From Pleodorina starrii (taxonomy: Eukaryota > Chlorophyta > Chlorophyceae > Chlamydomonadales > Volvocaceae): a stretch of DNA of 64,000 nucleotides. Positions 41,101-52,751 of the stretch are shown here, piece by piece. Position 1 is the stretch's first letter, and the number at the start of each line of letters is the position of its first letter. A model generated the notes under the pieces. That model did no database searches and had not been told where the DNA came from. It saw nothing but the letters and a program-made list of their open reading frames with translations. The stretch lies in the NCBI GenBank assembly GCA_030267565.1, contig BRXU01000021.1:1458501-1522500 (forward strand). The letters are read 5' to 3'. A program made the translations under genes and the position numbers.

Positions 41101-42482
41101 TGTGGGTTTTCGGGTGCGACTGGTGGACCGCCGATCTGTCGCCGATCTCGCTGGCACGGAAACTACGTGTGGAGGGAGGAAGAGGGAGGAAGAGGGAGGA
41201 AGAGGGAGGAAGAGGAAAGGAAGAGGAAAGGAAGAAGGAGGAAGAGGGAGGAAGAGGGAGGAATAGGGGCCGCCGCTGGGCGTCTGCGAAGTTTCGGGTG
41301 TGTGTGCGTGTATGTGGTGTGGGGCAAAGGGAAGCTTGGGGCTTGGGCAACCAGTGTGCAGGGTGCGCCGCGGCGACTGCGTGCCCCGCCGGGCGGCAGC
41401 TCCATCAGTTGCCCCTGGCTCCCCCCCCCGCCCCCCCCCCGGCGCCCCAAACGGCCAGTCCGCACTCGGCAGCATAAGGCCCTGGTTCCTCCTGGACGAA
41501 CACGACGATGCGGTTGCTCTCCGCTGGGACTTATGTGGGCTAAGGCCCACATAAGGCCCAACATAAGGCCCAACAAATAATCATTTGGGTTTCCTTGGCC
41601 AATGCCCACATAAACCCAACAAAAACTGATTTGGGTTTCCCGGAGGAGCGCTTGCTCAGCCCAAGCAGGAATATTGCAGGAAAGGAGCCGGACTCGGCGG
41701 TTCGGCGGTTCGTCTTTGCTACCGGTATGCTATGCTGGGTACCAATCAAGTAATTCAGCGCGGGGGAAAGAGGCCGTACAGCGTGGCGCCGAGACACCAC
41801 CGCCCCATCGCCCCATCGCCGTTTCCATCCCCCCGCCCCCTCCATCCCCCGCCCCTCCATCCCCCGCCCCCCCGGCCCCAGCCAAATCGCACCTCGGTCG
41901 ATGGGCGGGATGCGTGAGGTGGTGTACGACACTCGAAAATAGTGCAACAGCTGCTGCATGGACATGCCCTTCCCGTTGTCCTCGATTGTCAGAGTCGCCG
42001 GCTCCGGACCCCCGCTGGCATCCACCTTATCCAGGTTCAGCGTAATGACGATGGTCGGCTCTGCAGCGACAGAGAATTGATGTTGCTTGCTTGGTTATAG
42101 GGGAGCAGAGATGGGAGGATCGGCTTGAGGTGGGTTGAGTTGGTGGGGGTGGGGGAGTTCCCCAGTCTCTGCCGCCCGGCTTGATGGGTGCTGGATGTAG
42201 GCGCTTTATGCGCGCAAGCGCCAACGGGGGACGGCCTGCGGCCGAGGTTCCTACCCTCCCGCTCGATCGTGGCCTCCACCGCGTTGTCAATCAACTCCAT
42301 GAGGCAGATGAAGGGCACGAAGCCTTCGACCTGGTTGGGTTCAAGCCGGAGCGGGGCGGTCTTAGCATTGCGCGCTGAAGAGGGCGGTTGCGGAAGCGCG
42401 ACGGCCGCACCTCCTGCCGCAGGGACCTCGCGAGCGGAGTGGCGTCAAAGACGCCCTCCAGCCTTTGAAAGGTTGTTCCCAT
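38129..42482 (-). pseudogene. Truncated second copy of the GHKL ATPase gene, exons 1-8
   Basis: Exon equivalents with intact splice signals run from the ATG at 42480-42482 to a broken exon 8 ending near 38129. Exon 1 (42255-42482) is 228 bases against 232 in the full gene. The missing 4 bases lie just before the N-box, so translation from the ATG leaves frame after RAML and stops at about 42291. Exon 2 keeps TIEDNGKGM and exon 3 keeps the glycine-rich lid. The copy has no hinge or coiled coil. It is most likely a pseudogene but could still be transcribed from the duplicated 5' flank. Confidence 0.8.
38397..38449 (+). repeat. Dispersed intronic motif 1 present only in copy B
   Basis: Core at 38402-38416 with tail CACTGCGGACGTTG. 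The matching place in copy A (about 31447) has none, although motif 3 follows in both. Confidence 0.8.
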
Positions 42483-43213
42483 GACTGGCGACCTAAGGCG
42501 AATAAAAGGTTTCGTTAGCTACAGATCTCCGGCAGCTCTGACCGGATTGGCGAAAGCGTACATCGTTACAGCTTTTAACGCATCTGGAGTTTAGTAAAGG
42601 ATTTTAAGGTTGATTTTGTGGAAGCATGCCGTGTGACGGAGCCGGTTGGTTGGGACCGTGTGCCGTGACGATGTTACGAAAGCCATCCCCTCAGTCATTA
42701 AAAACGTCAGACTGATAACCAATTTGAAACATGAGGGATTTTTTTTGCATTTGTTAATAATGGTCACTTGACAACGGTCACCGCGTCGCCCTAAGGGTCC
42801 TTCCGGTCCAGCTGAGCTGTTGCAAGGCGCCTCGTTTCTTGCTCATAAAAACCATATGAATTTGCTGGCACGCCATACGTGCCTTTTGCTGTCGCGTTGC
42901 TGAAAGACGCGAAATGCGTGCCAGACCATCGTGCTGAGCATGCTGGGCGAGGTGCGGGCTTGCGCGCCTTGCCTACCAGAGCAGATTAGGAGAAGAAATG
43001 CCGGCGAAGAGTGCTGGGAAGGCATGCGTGCAGGCATAACGCGCTTGGCCATTTGCTCATCTACGCGCGACCATGCGCTATGTCCGCACGGCGCGTCATG
43101 TATAGAACCGGGGACATGCCCCTGAAGGACGACTTAAGAACTTCACAGACGCACAGAAGCCGATTGAAGTTTTTTTGCGTAAGCGCTTGGGCAGTGGCAA
43201 CGGCCTCGCCAAC

Positions 43214-44522
43214 AATCGGCTTGGGTGCGCGGCACCTGCCACCACAGCACCGGGACGCCCCAGATGACTGCTGCGCCGTCGACAGAGCCGGAGCAAGACC
43301 TGAGAGCATTGTCGTTGGGTTCCGAAACGCCGAACCAAGGCGGCGGAGCTGGCGGTGGTGCAGGTGCCGGCGGTGGGCGGGCGCCATACGCTTGGCCGTT
43401 CTGGGTCGTGTCTGTTGTCTGTTTTTCTCGCTGGGGCGCAGGTTTTGCTTCGGCCGCGGCACGCCCGGAGATCCTTCTGGGTTCTTCTTCTAGCTCCAAA
43501 ACCAACTGGTTGGCTCTTGGCTGGCTGCTGCCATGCGCGCATGGCAGTCCTGGGCGCGCATATATACATGGCAGCCCAGCGTGGTGCGTGGTCACTCCGT
43601 GGTGGTGGTGGTGGTGGGGGGGTACCTCCGGACTCAGGAAGGGATGAGCCAACGGTCCAGCCGCTGGCCCTTGGTGCACTGCCCACCAGATGGAGACGAC
43701 CCCCAGGGCTGAAGGCTAGGGAAGCACATGCAGGCCACACAGCACCAGCCTCGGAGCCTCCCGGACAGAGAGCGAGCGAGCCCGAGGGGGGTGGAAGAGG
43801 GAAGGGCTCAGAAGCGCGAGTGTGGTCTCGTGGTCTGGGTGTGCTTTTGTGGTGCCCTGGTGGTCGTGTCTCTGCTGCTGCAGTGCACGGAGGGTCAGCA
43901 GCTGACCCGCTGGCTCTTCACGTACTGTACCCTTGCGAGGGTCTATCTGGAGCCGACTACTGTTGACAACCAAACCACAAACGCGAAGCACTTCCTAACA
44001 CAGCCAACAGCACCGAGTCACCAGCCATTCTGAGAGCGCGATGATCGCTGGGCGTCGCTGTTGAGTCAAAGATCGGAGACTTTTCAGATCGAGGAGCTGG
44101 CCAAACTTTACAAAAACACGCCCTAACGGTAATGAATGATAGAAGAATGTGTCGGTGAGGTGCTGAGAGTACTGTACGGTTTGGAAACCCGTCCCGGCTT
44201 GCTGACGCGGATACGAATGGATGGATTTCCGGAACGCGTCAGCAGCGCCCCCCGGCCCCCGCGGCGGCGGCGGCCGAGTACAAAATGCATCCGGACCGCG
44301 CCAGAAGCTCACCCATTCGCCCATTCACAGTCTCTTCGGCGCATCACAACACATCTTTTAGACCTACGGCCATACTGTATATGTAGCGCCCTCGATACTT
44401 AAAACAATCGATACGCTGTCCGATATCGCCGCCCGATATTGCGGTGCCGCGGCCGCTGCCGACAGTAGTGTAAGCGACGGCCACGGTGACACACTCCGCA
44501 GTGACACAGCGACGCAGTCCCA
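43214..44522. other. Non-coding region upstream of the first LEA-like gene copy
   Basis: No exon is supported. From about 43845 it is homologous to 55845-56485, the 5' flank of the intact paralogue, including TTCCTAACACAGCCAACAGC and GAGAGTACTGTACGGTTT. It therefore holds the promoter and 5' UTR of the duplicated small gene. Confidence 0.5.
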
Positions 44523-45440
44523 ATGTCGGCTCCCTTCAGCGACAAGGCCAACCCGTTCACGGAGCTGGGCTCGGAGTAGCCAGCCGCCGACAACATCGCC
44601 ACGTCGGGCCAACAGCCGGGTATGTAGGTGCAACTGAAACCTCGCGAGGTGCGTGGCGGAGTGTCCCGCCGTAATATGCTGCCAGTTGGATGTGTGAAGG
44701 GAGGGTGGGTGGATGGATGGGTGGGTGGATGCGGGCCGCAAGCGCCGGCCCGCCTGCTGACGTTTGCGCGGCGCCGGGCCGACCCACCCGTGGGTCGCAT
44801 TGAGGAAAAAAAGATTGCCTGACTTGCGGAAAGCTGCGATGTAGTATACATGTGTATACATGTTTTCAAGAGGATGGGAGGTGTTATATTCAATGTTGAG
44901 GGTTAGTCTTCCGTGTAAAATGAGAAGTGAGCGCGCACGCGCCCAGGAGCTGCCCGCCGCTCCGTCCATCCATCCGCCCTTCCGCCATTCCGCCATTCCG
45001 CCCTCCCTTTCCGTCCGTCGGTTCATCCTTGGTCTGTCCTCCATAGCAGTTGTTGCCACTCCTGCCAAGCAAGCTGCATATTGCCGTTACGCACAGTGCC
45101 ACGCTCTGGATTTGCTGACTCATCGCCGTAGACCATCTTTGGAAAAGGTGGCAGAAGGGCAAAGAATTAGCGGTTGGGGCGGGGCGCCAAGCCGCCAACC
45201 GGTCCGGCTTCCGCGTCTAACGCATCCATCCTTCCGTCCGTCCATCCATCCATCTGCATTGCTCTTGACATGTCATGTCCAGATGTTCGGGCCGGCGAGG
45301 TCCTCCCCGGAGACGTGGCCGGCTACCTGGTGCCGGGAGCCCAGCCGGTCGGCCGCTCCGCCGAGCAGGACGTGGCAGTCGGCAGGTGGGTGGGTGAGGG
45401 CCGCGGGGCTGCCAGGGCTACAGCACGTATGTATGGGGAG
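43845..45440. repeat. 5' block of the small-gene duplication, copy 1
   Basis: Homologous to 55845-57060, covering the 5' flank, exon 1, intron 1 and exon 2. A second homologous block lies beyond the minisatellite (50547-51510 against 57150-57830). Confidence 0.8.
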
Positions 45441-48400
45441 GAACAAGGAGCGACCGACCCGCGGGTCGGCCTGAGGGTCGGCCTGCGGGTCGGCCTGAGG
45501 GTCGGCCTGCGGGTCGGCCTGAGGGTCGGCCTGGGGGTCGGCCTGGGGGTCGGCCTGAGGGTCGGCCTGGGGGTCGGCCTGAGGGTCGGCCTGGGGGTCG
45601 GCCTGAGGGTCGGCCTGGGGGTCGGCCTGGGGGTCGGCCTGGGGGTCGGCCTGAGGGTCGGCCTGGGGGTCGGCCTGAGGGTCGGCCTGAGGGTCGGCCT
45701 GAGGGTCGGCCTGAGGGTCGGCCTGAGGGTCGGCCTGAGGGTCGGCCTGAGGGTCGGCCTGGGGGTCGGCCTGAGGGTCGGCCTGAGGGTCGGCCTGGGG
45801 GTCGGCCTGAGGGTCGGCCTGAGGGTCGGCCTGCGGGTCGGCCTTCGGGTCGGCCTGGGGGTCGGCCTGGGGGTCGGCCTGGGGGTCGGCCTGGGGGTCG
45901 GCCTTGGGGTCGGCCTGAGGGTCGGCCTGGGGGTCGGCCTGGGGGTCGGCCTGGGGGTCGGCCTGGGGGTTGGCCTGCGGGTCGGCCTGCGGGTCGGCCT
46001 GCGGGTCGGCCTGAGGGTCGGCCTGAGGGTCGGCCTGAGGGTCGGCCTGCGGGTCGGCCTGCGGGTCGGCCTGAGGGTCGGCCTGAGGGTCGGCCTGCGG
46101 GTCGGCCTGCGGGTCGGCCTGGGGGTCGGCCTGGGGGTCGGCCTGGGGGTCGGCCTGAGGGTCGGCCTGAGGGTCGGCCTGAGGGTCGGCCTGAGGGTCG
46201 GCCTGGGGGTCGGCCTGAGGGTCGGCCTGGGGGTCGGCCTGGGGGTTGGCCTGCGGGTCGGCCTGCGGGTCGGCCTGAGGGTCGGCCTGAGGGTCGGCCT
46301 GAGGGTCGGCCTGCGGGTCGGCCTGAGGGTCGGCCTGAGGGTCGGCCTGAGGGTCGGCCTGCGGGTCGGCCTGCGGGTCGGCCTGAGGGTCGGCCTGAGG
46401 GTCGGCCTGAGGGTCGGCCTGGGGGTCGGCCTGAGGGTCGGCCTGAGGGTCGGCCTGAGGGTCGGCCTGCGGGTCGGCCTGCGGGTCGGCCTGAGGGTCG
46501 GCCTGGGGGTCGGCCTGGGGGTTGGCCTGCGGGTCGGCCTGCGGGTCGGCCTGCGGGTCGGCCTGAGGGTCGGCCTGGGGGTCGGCCTGAGGGTCGGCCT
46601 GGGGGTCGGCCTGGGGGTCGGCCTGCGGGTCGGCCTGCGGGTCGGCCTGCGGGTCGGCCTGCGGGTCGGCCTGCGGGTCGGCCTGAGGGTCGGCCTGCGG
46701 GTCGGCCTGCGGGTATGCCTGCGGGTCGGCCTGAGGGTCGGCCTGAGGGTCGGCCTGAGGGTCGGCCTGCGGGTCGGCCTGGGGGTCGGCCTGGGGGTCG
46801 GCCTGGGGGTCGGCCTGGGGGTCGGCCTGGGGGTCGGCCTGGGGGTCGGCCTGGGGGTCGGCCTGGGGGTCGGCCTGGGGGTCGGCCTGGGGGTCGGCCT
46901 GGGGGTCGGCCTGAGGGTCGGCCTGAGGGTCGGCCTGCGGGTCGGCCTGCGGGTCGGCCTGGGGGTCGGCCTGGGGGTCGGCCTGGGGGTCGGCCTGGGG
47001 GTCGGCCTGGGGGTCGGCCTGAGGGTCGGCCTGGGGGTCGGCCTGGGGGTCGGCCTGAGGGTCGGCCTGGGGGTCGGCCTGAGGGTAGGCCTGGGGGTCG
47101 GCCTGGGGTTCGGCCTGGGGGTCGGCCTGAGGGTCGGCCTGGGGGTCGGCCTGAGGGTCGGCCTGAGGGTCGGCCTGAGGGTCGGCCTGAGGGTCGGCCT
47201 GAGGGTCGGCCTGCGGGTCGGCCTGGGGGTCGGCCTGAGGGTCGGCCTGCGGGTCGGCCTGGGGGTCGGCCTGCGGGTCGGCCTGCGGGTCGGCCTGCGG
47301 GTCGGCCTGGGGGTCGGCCTGAGGGTCGGCCTGGGGGTCGGCCTGGGGGTCGGCCTGAGGGTCGGCCTGAGGGTCGGCCTGAGGGTCGGCCTGAGGGTCG
47401 GCCTGCGGGTCGGCCTGAGGGTCGGCCTGAGGGTCGGCCTGCGGGTCGGCCTGCGGGTCGGCCTGCGGGTCGGCCTGCGGGTCGGCCTGCGGGTCGGCCT
47501 GCGGGTCGGCCTGCGGGTCGGCCTGCGGGTCGGCCTGCGGGTCGGCCTGCGGGTCGGCCTGAGGGTCGGCCTGCGGGTCGGCCTGAGGGTCGGCCTGCGG
47601 GTCGGCCTGAGGGTCGGCCTGGGGGTCGGCCTGGGGGTCGGCCTGGGGGTCGGCCTGGGGGTCGGCCTGGGGGTCGGCCTGGGGGTCGGCCTGGGGGTTG
47701 GCCTGCGGGTCGGCCTGAGGGTCGGCCTGCGGGTCGGCCTGCGGGTCGGCCTGCGGGTCGGCCTGAGGGTCGGCCTGCGGGTCGGCCTGGGGGTCGGCCT
47801 GGGGGTCGGCCTGGGGGTCGGCCTGAGGGTCGGCCTGAGGATCGGCCTGGGGGTCGGCCTGGGGGTCGGCCTGGGGGTCGGCCTGGGGGTCGGCCTGGGG
47901 GTCGGCCTGGGGGTCGGCCTGCGGGTCGGCCTGGGGGTCGGCCTGGGGGTCGGCCTGAGGGTCGGCCTGAGGGTCGGCCTGGGGGTCGGCCTGAGGGTCG
48001 GCCTGGGGGTCGGCCTGAGGGTCGGCCTGGGGGTCGGCCTGAGGGTCGGCCTGCGGGTCGGCCTGAGGGTCGGCCTGCGGGTCGGCCTGGGGGTCGGCCT
48101 GAGGGTCGGCCTGCGGGTCGGCCTGGGGGTCGGCCTGCGGGTCGGCCTGCGGGTCGGCCTGCGGGTCGGCCTGCGGGTCGGCCTGAGGGTCGGCCTGGGG
48201 GTCGGCCTGGGGGTCGGCCTGAGGGTCGGCCTGAGGGTCGGCCTGCGGGTCGGCCTGAGGGTCGGCCTGCGGGTCGGCCTGAGGGTCGGCCTGAGGGTCG
48301 GCCTGCGGGTCGGCCTGAGGGTCGGCCTGCGGGTCGGCCTGCGGGTCGGCCTGCGGGTCGGCCTGAGGGTCGGCCTGCGGGTCGGCCTGAGGGTCGGCCT

Positions 48401-51400
48401 GCGGGTCGGCCTGAGGGTCGGCCTGCGGGTCGGCCTGCGGGTCGGCCTGAGGGTCGGCCTGCGGGTCGGCCTGCGGGTCGGCCTGGGGGTCGGCCTGGGG
48501 GTCGGCCTGGGGGTCGGCCTGGGGGTCGGCCTGGGGGTCGGCCTGAGGGTCGGCCTGAGGGTCGGCCTGCGGGTCGGCCTGAGGGTCGGCCTGCGGGTCG
48601 GCCTGCGGGTCGGCCTGCGGGTCGGCCTGGGGGTCGGCCTGGGGGTCGGCCTGGGGGTCGGCCTGAGGGTCGGCCTGAGGGTCGGCCTGGGGGTCGGCCT
48701 GGGGGTCGGCCTGGGGGTCGGCCTGGGGGTCGGCCTGAGGGTCGGCCTGGGGGTCGGCCTGCGGGTCGGCCTGAGGGTCGGCCTGAGGGTCGGCCTGCGG
48801 GTCGGCCTGCGGGTCGGCCTGCGGGTCGGCCTGGGGGTCGGCCTGAGGGTCGGCCTGAGGGTCGGCCTGGGGGTCGGCCTGCGGGTCGGCCTGCGGGTCG
48901 GCCTGCGGGTCGGCCTGGGGGTCGGCCTGGGGGTCGGCCTGGGGGTCGGCCTGGGGGTCGGCCTGAGGGTCGGCCTGCGGGTCGGCCTGCGGGTCGGCCT
49001 GCGGGTCGGCCTGCGGGTGGGCCTGCGGGTCGGCCTGCGGGTCGGCCTGCGGGTTGGCCTGCGGGTCGGCCTGCGGGTCGGCCTGCGGGTCGGCCTGAGG
49101 GTCGGCCTGAGGGTCGGCCTGCGGGTCGGCCTGCGGGTCGGCCTGCGGGTCGGCCTGCGGGTCGGCCTGCGGGTCGGCCTGCGGGTCGGCCTGGGGGTCG
49201 GCCTGGGGGTCGGCCTGGGGGTCGGCCTGAGGGTCGGCCTGAGGGTCGGCCTGGGGGTCGGCCTGGGGGTCGGCCTGAGGGTCGGCCTGAGGGTCGGCCT
49301 GCGGGTCGGCCTGAGGGTCGGCCTGCGGGTCGGCCTGAGGGTCGGCCTGAGGGTCGGCCTGGGGGTCGGCCTGAGGGTCGGCCTGAGGGTCGGCCTGGGG
49401 GTCGGCCTGAGGGTCGGCCTGGGGGTCGGCCTGCGGGTCGGCCTGAGGGTCGGCCTGGGGGTCGGCCTGGGGGTCGGCCTGGGGGTCGGCCTGAGGGTCG
49501 GCCTGAGGGTCGGCCTGGGGGTCGGCCTGGGGGTCGGCCTGGGGGTCGGCCTGGGGGTCGGCCTGGGGGTCGGCCTGGGGGTCGGCCTGGGGGTCGGCCT
49601 GGGGGTCGGCCTGGGGGTCGGCCTGCGGGTCGGCCTGGGGGTCGGCCTGCGGGTCGGCCTGAGGGTCGGCCTGAGGGTCGGCCTGCGGGTCGGCCTGCGG
49701 GTCGGCCTGCGGGTCGGCCTGGGGGTCGGCCTGAGGGTCGGCCTGAGGGTCGGCCTGGGGGTCGGCCTGCGGGTCGGCCTGCGGGTCGGCCTGGGGGTCG
49801 GCCTGGGGGTCGGCCTGGGGGTCGGCCTGGGGGTCGGCCTGGGGGTCGGCCTGAGGGTCGGCCTGCGGGTCGGCCTGCGGGTGGGCCTGCGGGTCGGCCT
49901 GCGGGTGGGCCTGCGGGTTGGCCTGCGGGTCGGCCTGCGGGTCGGCCTGCGGGTCGGCCTGCGGGTCGGCCTGCGGGTCGGCCTGAGGGTCGGCCTGCGG
50001 GTCGGCCTGAGGGTCGGCCTGCGGGTCGGCCTGCGGGTCGGCCTGCGGGTCGGCCTGCGGGTCGGCCTGCGGGTCGGCCTGGGGGTCGGCCTGGGGGTCG
50101 GCCTGGGGGTCGGCCTGAGGGTCGGCCTGAGGGTCGGCCTGGGGGTCGGCCTGAGGGTCGGCCTGGGGGTCGGCCTGAGGGTCGGCCTGAGGGTCGGCCT
50201 GCGGGTCGGCCTGAGGGTCGGCCTGCGGGTCGGCCTGCGGGTCGGCCTGCGGGTCGGCCTGCGGGTCGGCCTGCGGGTCGGCCTGCGGGTCGGCCTGCGG
50301 GTCGGCCTGCGGGTCGGCCTGAGGGTCGGCCTGAGGGTCGGCCTGGGGGTCGGCCTGAGGGTCGGCCTGGGGGTCGGCCTGGGGGTCGGCCTGAGGGTCG
50401 GCCTTGGGGTCGGCCTGGGGGTCGGCCTGGGGGTCGGCCTGAGGGTCGGCCTGAGGGTCGGCCTGAGGGTCGGCCTGAGGGTCGGCCTGAGGGTCGGCCT
50501 GAGGGTCGGCCTGAGGGTCGGCCTGGGGGTCGGCCTGAGGGTCGGCACGCTCCGCGCGCACCGTCGGCTTGCGATAGCTGCGGCCCCATCGCGTCGTGTA
50601 GAGCAGTGCAGGAAGGCGGCTGTGCTGGGTGTCTGTCCGGGTTGCGGTGGGGTCTTTCCGTTCATGCACGCGGGCGCGTGTGTATGTGTATGTACGTTTA
50701 TGTGGGCAGCCGGCCGCGGCAGTGCTCCCCAGACCGGCTCTCTACAATGCCTTGTGGGGGTGGGGGTTGGGGTAATGTCGCTGCCGACGGTTCGGCCGAA
50801 CGAGGTTGGGACACAACCGTGGCCGTGCGTGCTGCTGCTCCGCGGCTAGCGGCTAGCAACAACCATTCCCTCTCATGTCTCATTACATCTCCCTCTCTCT
50901 CTCTCCCCCCCCTCTCTCTCTCTCTCTTTGTCTCCCCCACCTACCTGCAAGCGGTGACCCGACTTGGTGCGACAGATACTGTGTTGTGTTGTATACACCC
51001 ACGCTGTCCACTGCTGCAACCCAGTCCGTCGTCCTCCTGACCCATGCTGGCCACCCCGCCCAGGGCGCCCCTATCCCACCCCTTGTCCCTTATTCACGAC
51101 CTCCGCCCGCCTCCCCCCAACACCACCCCCAACCCCAACCGCAGCCTGTCCGAGGGCGCTGAGTCCTCCTCCGTCGCCACCGCCGCCAACGACTCGCCCA
51201 TCCCCGCCACCGTCGCCGCCACCTCCGGCGCCGAGGCCGAGGACCGCGCGCGGGAGCTCGCCCACCAGGGCAGCGCCACGCCTGCCACAGCCGGCGGCGG
51301 CGGCCGCGGCAGCGGTGACGACGAGGGCTTCCAGCCTGCCCGCGGCGGCGTGGTGGCGGCGGAGCGCGCCGCCGAGATGCGTGGCGTCGGCGTGCCGCCG

Positions 51401-51718
51401 ACCCACGCCGGCGGCGGCGGCGGCGGTGACGGCGGTGACGGCGACGGCGGCGGCAGTGGCGAGGACGCGCTTCACGCTTCCAGCAGCGGGACCGCAGATC
51501 AGGGCGGGGCCGAGGGCGGCAGCTGGTACTCTGCTGGTCCGCAATGGCACCACCACCAGCATCAGGCGCAGCTGTTGTGGATTTTTATCCTTAGGTTAGT
51601 TATGTTCAGGGTTTGGCACCCGAGCTCAAAGGAACCCGTCGCATACGGTGGTTTTTACCGCCTTGTAACTCTGGACATGGTTCTGTGTGTATGTTTGCCT
51701 AGTATGGGAGCCGTATGA
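44523..51718 (+). pseudogene. Copy 1 of a small three-exon gene, with early stop and huge intron
   Basis: Exon equivalents are 44523-44619, 45283-45385 and 51145-51718, with the same splice phases (1, 2) as the intact gene at 56.5 kb. Codon 19 is TAG (44577-44579), where the paralogue has CAG, so the protein would end after 18 residues (MSAPFSDKANPFTELGSE). Exons 2 and 3 are otherwise open. Intron 2 is about 5.8 kb against 0.48 kb in the paralogue, because of a 12-bp minisatellite. The 3' end also diverges after DQGG, losing the Gly-rich tail and continuing to a different stop at 51716-51718. A relic is the simplest reading; stop readthrough or a later start cannot be excluded. Confidence 0.7.
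45463..50546 (+). repeat. 5.1-kb minisatellite, 12-bp unit, about 424 copies
   Basis: The unit is GGTCGGCCTGNG, tandem without gaps. Nearly all variation sits at one base (N is G, A or C); a few units have GGTT, GGTG or CTT changes. It lies inside intron 2 of the small gene copy. One frame contains TGA in every A-type unit; several other frames stay open for the whole array, giving false frames of 1,400-1,900 codons such as (DPQA)n, (VGLR/VGLG)n and (RPTL/P/R)n. Higher-order order is visible: the variant pattern GCAACCCGAAGCC (one letter per unit) recurs 888 bp apart, at 48745 and 49633. Confidence 0.95.
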
Positions 51719-52498
51719 GAGCCGTATGGGGGCCGTATCGGCCCAAACGGCGACCGTACAGGCTGTACCCTTCATAGAGATCTACGTCTCTTTGTGGCGA
51801 ATCAGGAAGATTCATGGCGCTCTTCATGGCGCTCTTCATGGCGTGGTTAATGGCAGATCGGAAACCCTTCATAGGGCTTTTTGTGGCGAGTCAGGAAGAT
51901 TCATGGCGCTCTTCATGGCGTGGTTAATGGCAGATCGGGAACCCTTCATAGCATCCTTTGTAACGATCCAGGAAGATTCATGGCGCTCTTCATGGCGGGT
52001 CTTCATCTATTTTTCCGCATGGCAAACGTTCCCATGAAGCACGCCATGAACCGCGCCATGAACCAGCCCATGAAGAGAACCCTGCCTCCGCCATGAACCC
52101 GCCATGAAGTGGCCATGAAGACGTGGCGTTCCCAGAGTGTGGGGGGCGGAGGCAATCATTACCATGATCAACAGCAACAATATCATGACCATTATCAACA
52201 TTATCACCATGGCGTCGGTTTGCAAGGTATGCCGGCTGCTGGGAGATGTATGTGTCATGTACGTACCGACTAGCTAGTATACAGCGTGCAGGGAGAGGAT
52301 AGATGGGCGGCGGGTGCATGGCTGTGATCTGCTGAACGCAGTTTTAGCCTTGCTTTATTTCCTCTTGTCGCCGTCGCTGCGCTCGCGAGTAAACCCCCTA
52401 AGATTTCTATCGTCCTCCTCCTCGCGCGCTTCGTTTGATCCCTCTCCCCCACCCCGCCCCGCCCTTCCCCCACAACTTCATTCCTTACTTAAAAGCAG
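51719..52498. other. Spacer with ATGAAG-rich foldback
   Basis: No exon is supported. At 51805-52010, repeats built on TTCATGGCGCTCTTCATGG occur; at 52033-52125 the complementary family (CCATGAAG, CCATGAACC) follows, so the two parts can pair. The 5' exon or exons of the Gln-rich gene probably lie here but could not be identified. Confidence 0.5.
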
Positions 52499-52718
52499 GT
52501 CTGCCGCCAGGCGCAGCAGCATCTGTTCCTCTGGCTCCCTCGCAGCAGCAGCAGCAGCAGCAGCAGCAGCTGGCGCAGTACAATCCGCCGCCGCTGGCGC
52601 ATACGCTGGCGCAAGTGCTGGCGCATCTGCAGGTTTCAGATGCCCAGCTGGCGGCCTTGGGAAGGACTGTTTTGGAGTCTGTCATCGCAAACTGGGCCTG
52701 GCTGGTGCCCCAGGAGCA

Positions 52719-52751
<33 letters not shown>

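Larger units (their letters stand above)
38123..43213. repeat. Segmental duplication, copy B
   Basis: Direct copy of 31208-36413. Its low-coordinate end falls inside exon 8, so the donor site and everything downstream are missing. Its high-coordinate end joins sequence (CAACAATCGGCTTGGGTGCG, about 43213) that also occurs at about 37588, the inner edge of another repeat. Confidence 0.85.

Noticed and set aside
43355..43966. 203-codon plus-strand frame as a possible gene
   Set aside because: Part is the non-coding 5' flank shared with the paralogous gene, where the frame is not conserved.
45174..51040. Giant open frames of 1,400-1,900 codons on both strands, with repeats such as (DPQA)n, (VGLR/VGLG)n and (RPTL)n
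   Set aside because: They are produced by a 12-bp unit lacking stops in several frames. The array lies in an intron between exons matched in the paralogue, and overlapping frames on both strands cannot all be genes.
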